Source: Pleurotus djamor (taxonomy: Eukaryota; Basidiomycota; Agaricomycetes; Agaricales; Pleurotaceae). From it: a stretch of 22,754 nucleotides of DNA. The position numbers and the translations under genes are program-made. Of this stretch, positions 19,810-22,754 are shown one piece after another. The stretch spans positions 1-22,754 of the forward strand of contig JAPEVF010000722.1 of NCBI GenBank assembly GCA_029747585.1, read 5' to 3'. Under the pieces are notes generated by a model that was given only the letters and a program-made list of their open reading frames with translations, did no database searches and was not told where the DNA came from. Every line of letters starts with the position of its first letter. Positions within the stretch are counted from its first letter, which is position 1.

Positions 19810-21698
19810 ATGGCACCCGGTATCAGCTCGTCGACCTTGCCCGCTGAATCGCAATCAGAGGAGGCCAAAGGGACACTCATCAAAGAACGACCGACGAAGA
19901 TTCTTCACCGTACGCCTTGGAGACCCCCAGTAGCCGTCAGTGGCGACGGGATCTACATAACACTCGAAGATGGGACAACGGTCATCGATGCAGTCGGTGG
20001 GGCCGCAGTTTCATGCATAGGAAACGGACATCCTGCAGTCAAGCAAGCCATCAAGGATCAAGTCGATCGCCTCTCTTGTGAGTACCACACATCACCCGGA
20101 GATTCCATGAAGTGCTCATGTACGCCATCGGATAGATGTCTACAATATGCAATTGTCGAATCAACCCGCCGAGGAGCTGGCAGACGTGTTGATCGCCAGC
20201 GGTAACGGCGCCTTTGATCTTTGTGGCTTCGTTTCAGGAGGTAAATGGTTCCTCTTCTTGGAAACGATGGATCTAACTCCCGTTGTATGACCATACAGGC
20301 TCAGAAGCAATGGAAGGGGTCATCAAACTTGCCCGTCAGGTATGATCAGCGACAATTGGGATTGGCACTGTTCTCAGCCTTGTTGTAGTTCTTCCATGAG
20401 ACCGGCCAACCACAAAGGACGAACTTCATCGCGCGGAAACTATCTTTCCATGGGAACACAGTGGCGACACTCTCCCTTGCTTTCCACCCTACACGAAGGG
20501 GTCCATACGAAGCCATCCTAGACAAGGACAACTTCCATCATGTCAGTCCAGCATACGCCAAACGCTTCCAAGAGTCAGGAGAATCCGAAGAACAGTACGT
20601 AGAGCGTCTGCGACAAGAGCTCGAGAATAAATTCCAAGAACTTGGTCCTGATACCGTGATTGGGTGTAAGTACTTTCTCAATGAGACACAATCGCACTGA
20701 GCTTTATATTTTCATAGTCGTTGCCGAGACAGTCGTTGGTGCAACGAGTGGTGTCGTTGTGGCACCGAAAGGGTATTTCAAAGCCATGAAGTCCGTATGT
20801 GACAAGTACGGCGCGCTGTTCATTTTGGACGAAGTAAGCCTTGTGCGCATTTTCGCCACTCTGTGACTCATTCGGCTCTTTGTTCTCAAGGTGATGAGCG
20901 GAATGGGCCGTAAGTTTACACACTACCGGGTTACGCCAAGAAACTGACTGGTCTCCTCAAGGAATGGGGACTATCCATGCCTGGCAAAGTCTGGGAGACG
21001 GATGCGCACCCGATATCCAAGCTGTTGCTAAAGGCCTGGGTGGGGGGTAAGTTGTCACCACCATCACATACTCATCCGTGATCAGGTCACTCAGATATGA
21101 TTTCATAGGTATGCTTCCATAGGTGCGGTCCTCATGTCGAAGAAGATTTCAGATGGAATTCGAGGACAGTCAGGCCTATGGAAGCATGGGCATACATACC
21201 AAGTGAGCACTTTCATATACAAGCAACTAGCTCCTCAGCAAACCTCTTTCATAGGCGCATCCATTGGCTTGTGCCGCCTCTTTAGCTGTCCAAAAGGTAA
21301 TCGCCGATGGAAATCTGCTCGAAAACATCCGCGTTCAAGGTGCCTACCTGGAGTTCCAACTCAAAGAAAAACTCCTCGGTCCCAACGCAATCGCCGCTCC
21401 TTTCACCTTTGACATCCGTGGAGCGGGTGGATTCTGGGGCGTCGAATTTGATTTCGACTCACCTGCTGGTAAGGCACTTGACTTCAAGGGAGGTCAGTTC
21501 GGTATCCTCGCGCAAGCCCAGGCGCTGAAAAATGGGCTGGTGATCATGGGCTTTGGAGGTGGTTCCAGCCTGGATGGAACCAAAGGCGACCATCTCATCC
21601 TCGCTCCCGCGTATAATGTCACGAAAGGGGAGGTTGATAAGATTGTATCAATATTCGTTCAGAGCGTCGAGGAGACGATTGTAAGATATAGTCAATAG
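19810..21698 (+). CDS. Class III PLP-dependent aminotransferase
   Basis: Nine exons: 19810-20077, 20136-20240, 20299-20339, 20389-20665, 20718-20833, 20891-20909, 20962-21046, 21109-21202, 21255-21698. They total 1449 nt and encode 482 aa with all phases in agreement; exon 6 is only 19 nt. The class III aminotransferase fold is clear: GDGIYITLEDGTTVIDAVGG at the N-terminus, GNGHPAV, SGGSEAMEG for the phosphate contact (about 123-130), LFILDEVMSGMGR with the PLP-nitrogen Asp at 268, and AVAKGLGGGY with the Schiff-base Lys at 299. HGHTYQAHPLACAA follows. The C-terminal domain has the usual GGFWGVEFDFD and GDHLILAPAY. The amino donor cannot be told from sequence; the family includes omega- and beta-amino acid and 4-aminobutyrate enzymes. 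An in-frame ATG at 19747 would add 21 residues. Confidence 0.9.
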
Positions 21699-22106
21699 TT
21701 CGGCGTGACCGTTGACTTTGCGTCGACCTGCAGAAATAATACTGGGATTCGTCGCAGTGGGGCATCGACTTCGGCCAGCTGGTGAATTGCGACCTTTTAC
21801 ATAAGTGACAAGAAAACTCCCCTTGGATATGGTAGTGGAAACCTTCTACGCAATGCTCAATGTTGAATCTTGTCACAAGTCAATGGTGTGATAGGGCAAT
21901 ATAGACTAGAGTATAATAAAACGGTGTACAGGGCTCATGAAGAGTTACATAGCTATGATACATAGACTCGTGGACAGTGAAGTAGGTTGGCACAAAGTCC
22001 GTTGAAAAAATACATACGTTCAAGACGAAAGACGGGACGGAGAAAGTGAAGGAAAGGAAAATGAAATGGCTAACACAGATGTAAGATATGTGGTGGTCCG
22101 ACTAGT
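21699..22106. other. Convergent 3' flanks of the aminotransferase and zinc-finger genes
   Basis: Nothing coding is seen. An AATAAAA string at about 21914-21920 could serve as a polyadenylation signal for the aminotransferase transcript. The rest is AT-leaning intergenic DNA with short chance frames. Confidence 0.5.
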
Positions 22107-22735
22107 TTAGTCAGAATGATCAAAGTTATCCCAGTGCCGATTTAGACTCCCCGAGCTTCTAAAATGCTTATCACATTGGACGCAATAGTGATGGCGTGAT
22201 GACTGCCTGTAGTGCTCTAGAAGGCCACGTTTGTTCTTGAAAATGCGATTGTTGCATTTTTTGCAGTGGATGTGCTGGTCATCTAAGTGGTCTTCATAAT
22301 CGCGGTGGGTGTAAAAGTGTTCATTGCAGGATTGGCAATAGAAATGACGCGGGCTTTGGACGTAGTGCTGAACGAGGCCCACGGATGTGGGGAAATTGAG
22401 ATCACAGTCGTCGCAGATGTGATGTTTGTTGGAAGCATCTTTGTGCTCTCGCTCTTCGTGCGCAGAGTAAGAGGTATTGCAACGTCGGCATATTTGTTCG
22501 GAGTCTCCCTCGTAGAACGTATGGTCCTCCAGGTCAGTATATTCAAAGTAGAGCGCCCCGCAGCTGTAGCAATAAGGGTCTTCGGGGCATTCATTGAAGT
22601 GTTGTGCGCGTGCTTCCCATGAGTCATAGTCGATGCGGCACGTATGGCACCAGAAATGGGCACTGGATTTAAGGCGATGTTCGCTGTAACCCTGTTGGTT
22701 CTGAAAGAGCGATTGCATCGGACACAGTGGTACAT
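22107..22735 (-). CDS. C2H2-type multi-zinc-finger protein, frame break in first finger, 5' end near window edge
   Basis: The main frame (22718-22107) encodes 203 residues made almost wholly of Cys/His pairs: FWCHTC, YCYSCG, ICRRC, HICDDC...H...H, FYCQSC...H, IHCKKC...H...H and HYCVQC...H. Many fingers have the form C-x2-C-x12-H-x5/6-H and end in SSRHHYC-like linkers, as in fungal arrays of uncertain nucleic-acid-binding role. The finger expected first is split: its Cys half (MYHCVRCNRSF) reads in the frame starting at 22735, while its His half (GYSEHRLKSSAHFWC) reads in the main frame. One missing base near 22685-22695 would account for this. Otherwise translation may begin at 22718 without that finger. 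A CAG directly before 22735 could be a splice acceptor, so an upstream exon may lie outside the window. Confidence 0.75.
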
Positions 22736-22754
22736 CTGCGTTTCAATAGTGAAA

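Overview
The window looks like nuclear DNA of a filamentous basidiomycete, probably an Agaricomycete. Genes are dense and lie on both strands. They are cut by many short GT-AG introns (about 50-110 nt), some exons are tiny (19-25 nt), and the recognisable proteins are typical eukaryotic housekeeping types. I inferred the splice models by reading frame, splice sites and comparison of paralogs within the window; nothing was aligned to a database. Three single N positions (10289, 15233, 15993) show that this is draft assembly.

The main feature is a dispersed tandem family of four same-strand genes, called A (1469-3207), B (4276-5292), C (11643-13359) and D (14222-15962). A, C and D encode a signal peptide, a linker ending in a conserved DNPLxxLLxRQ stretch, a compact 28-cysteine granulin/knottin-like domain rich in CC pairs, a Gly then Ser/Thr linker, a beta-sandwich-like domain and a C-terminal hydrophobic tail that looks like a GPI signal or single membrane segment. 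Gene B keeps the secretion signal, Cys domain and tail, but has lost the beta-sandwich by a clean in-frame internal deletion. A, B and C also share about 0.9-1.1 kb of upstream DNA and parts of their 3' flanks, so the duplicated unit was the gene plus its control region. D is more diverged and has a different upstream region.

Between B and C lies about 5.3 kb without family genes. It includes a ten-exon RNF216/TRIAD3-type RBR E3 ubiquitin ligase gene on the minus strand (7150-9930).

To the right of D the genes are single-copy: an unrecognised minus-strand protein with a disordered N-terminus and helical C-terminus (16324-17626); a divergent 1-acyl-glycerol-3-phosphate acyltransferase (from 18132); a convergent Mediator subunit 4-like gene (minus, 19457 downward); a nine-exon class III aminotransferase (19810-21698); and a C2H2 zinc-finger gene (minus) entering from the right edge. 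The acyltransferase and the Med4-like gene both seem to lack their 3' ends exactly where they meet. The zinc-finger gene shows a one-base frame break in its first finger. These may be real lesions or assembly errors.

Best candidate for something undescribed: the A-D family of surface-anchored, 28-cysteine plus beta-sandwich proteins, with a Cys-only short form (B) and scars of recombination between copies.
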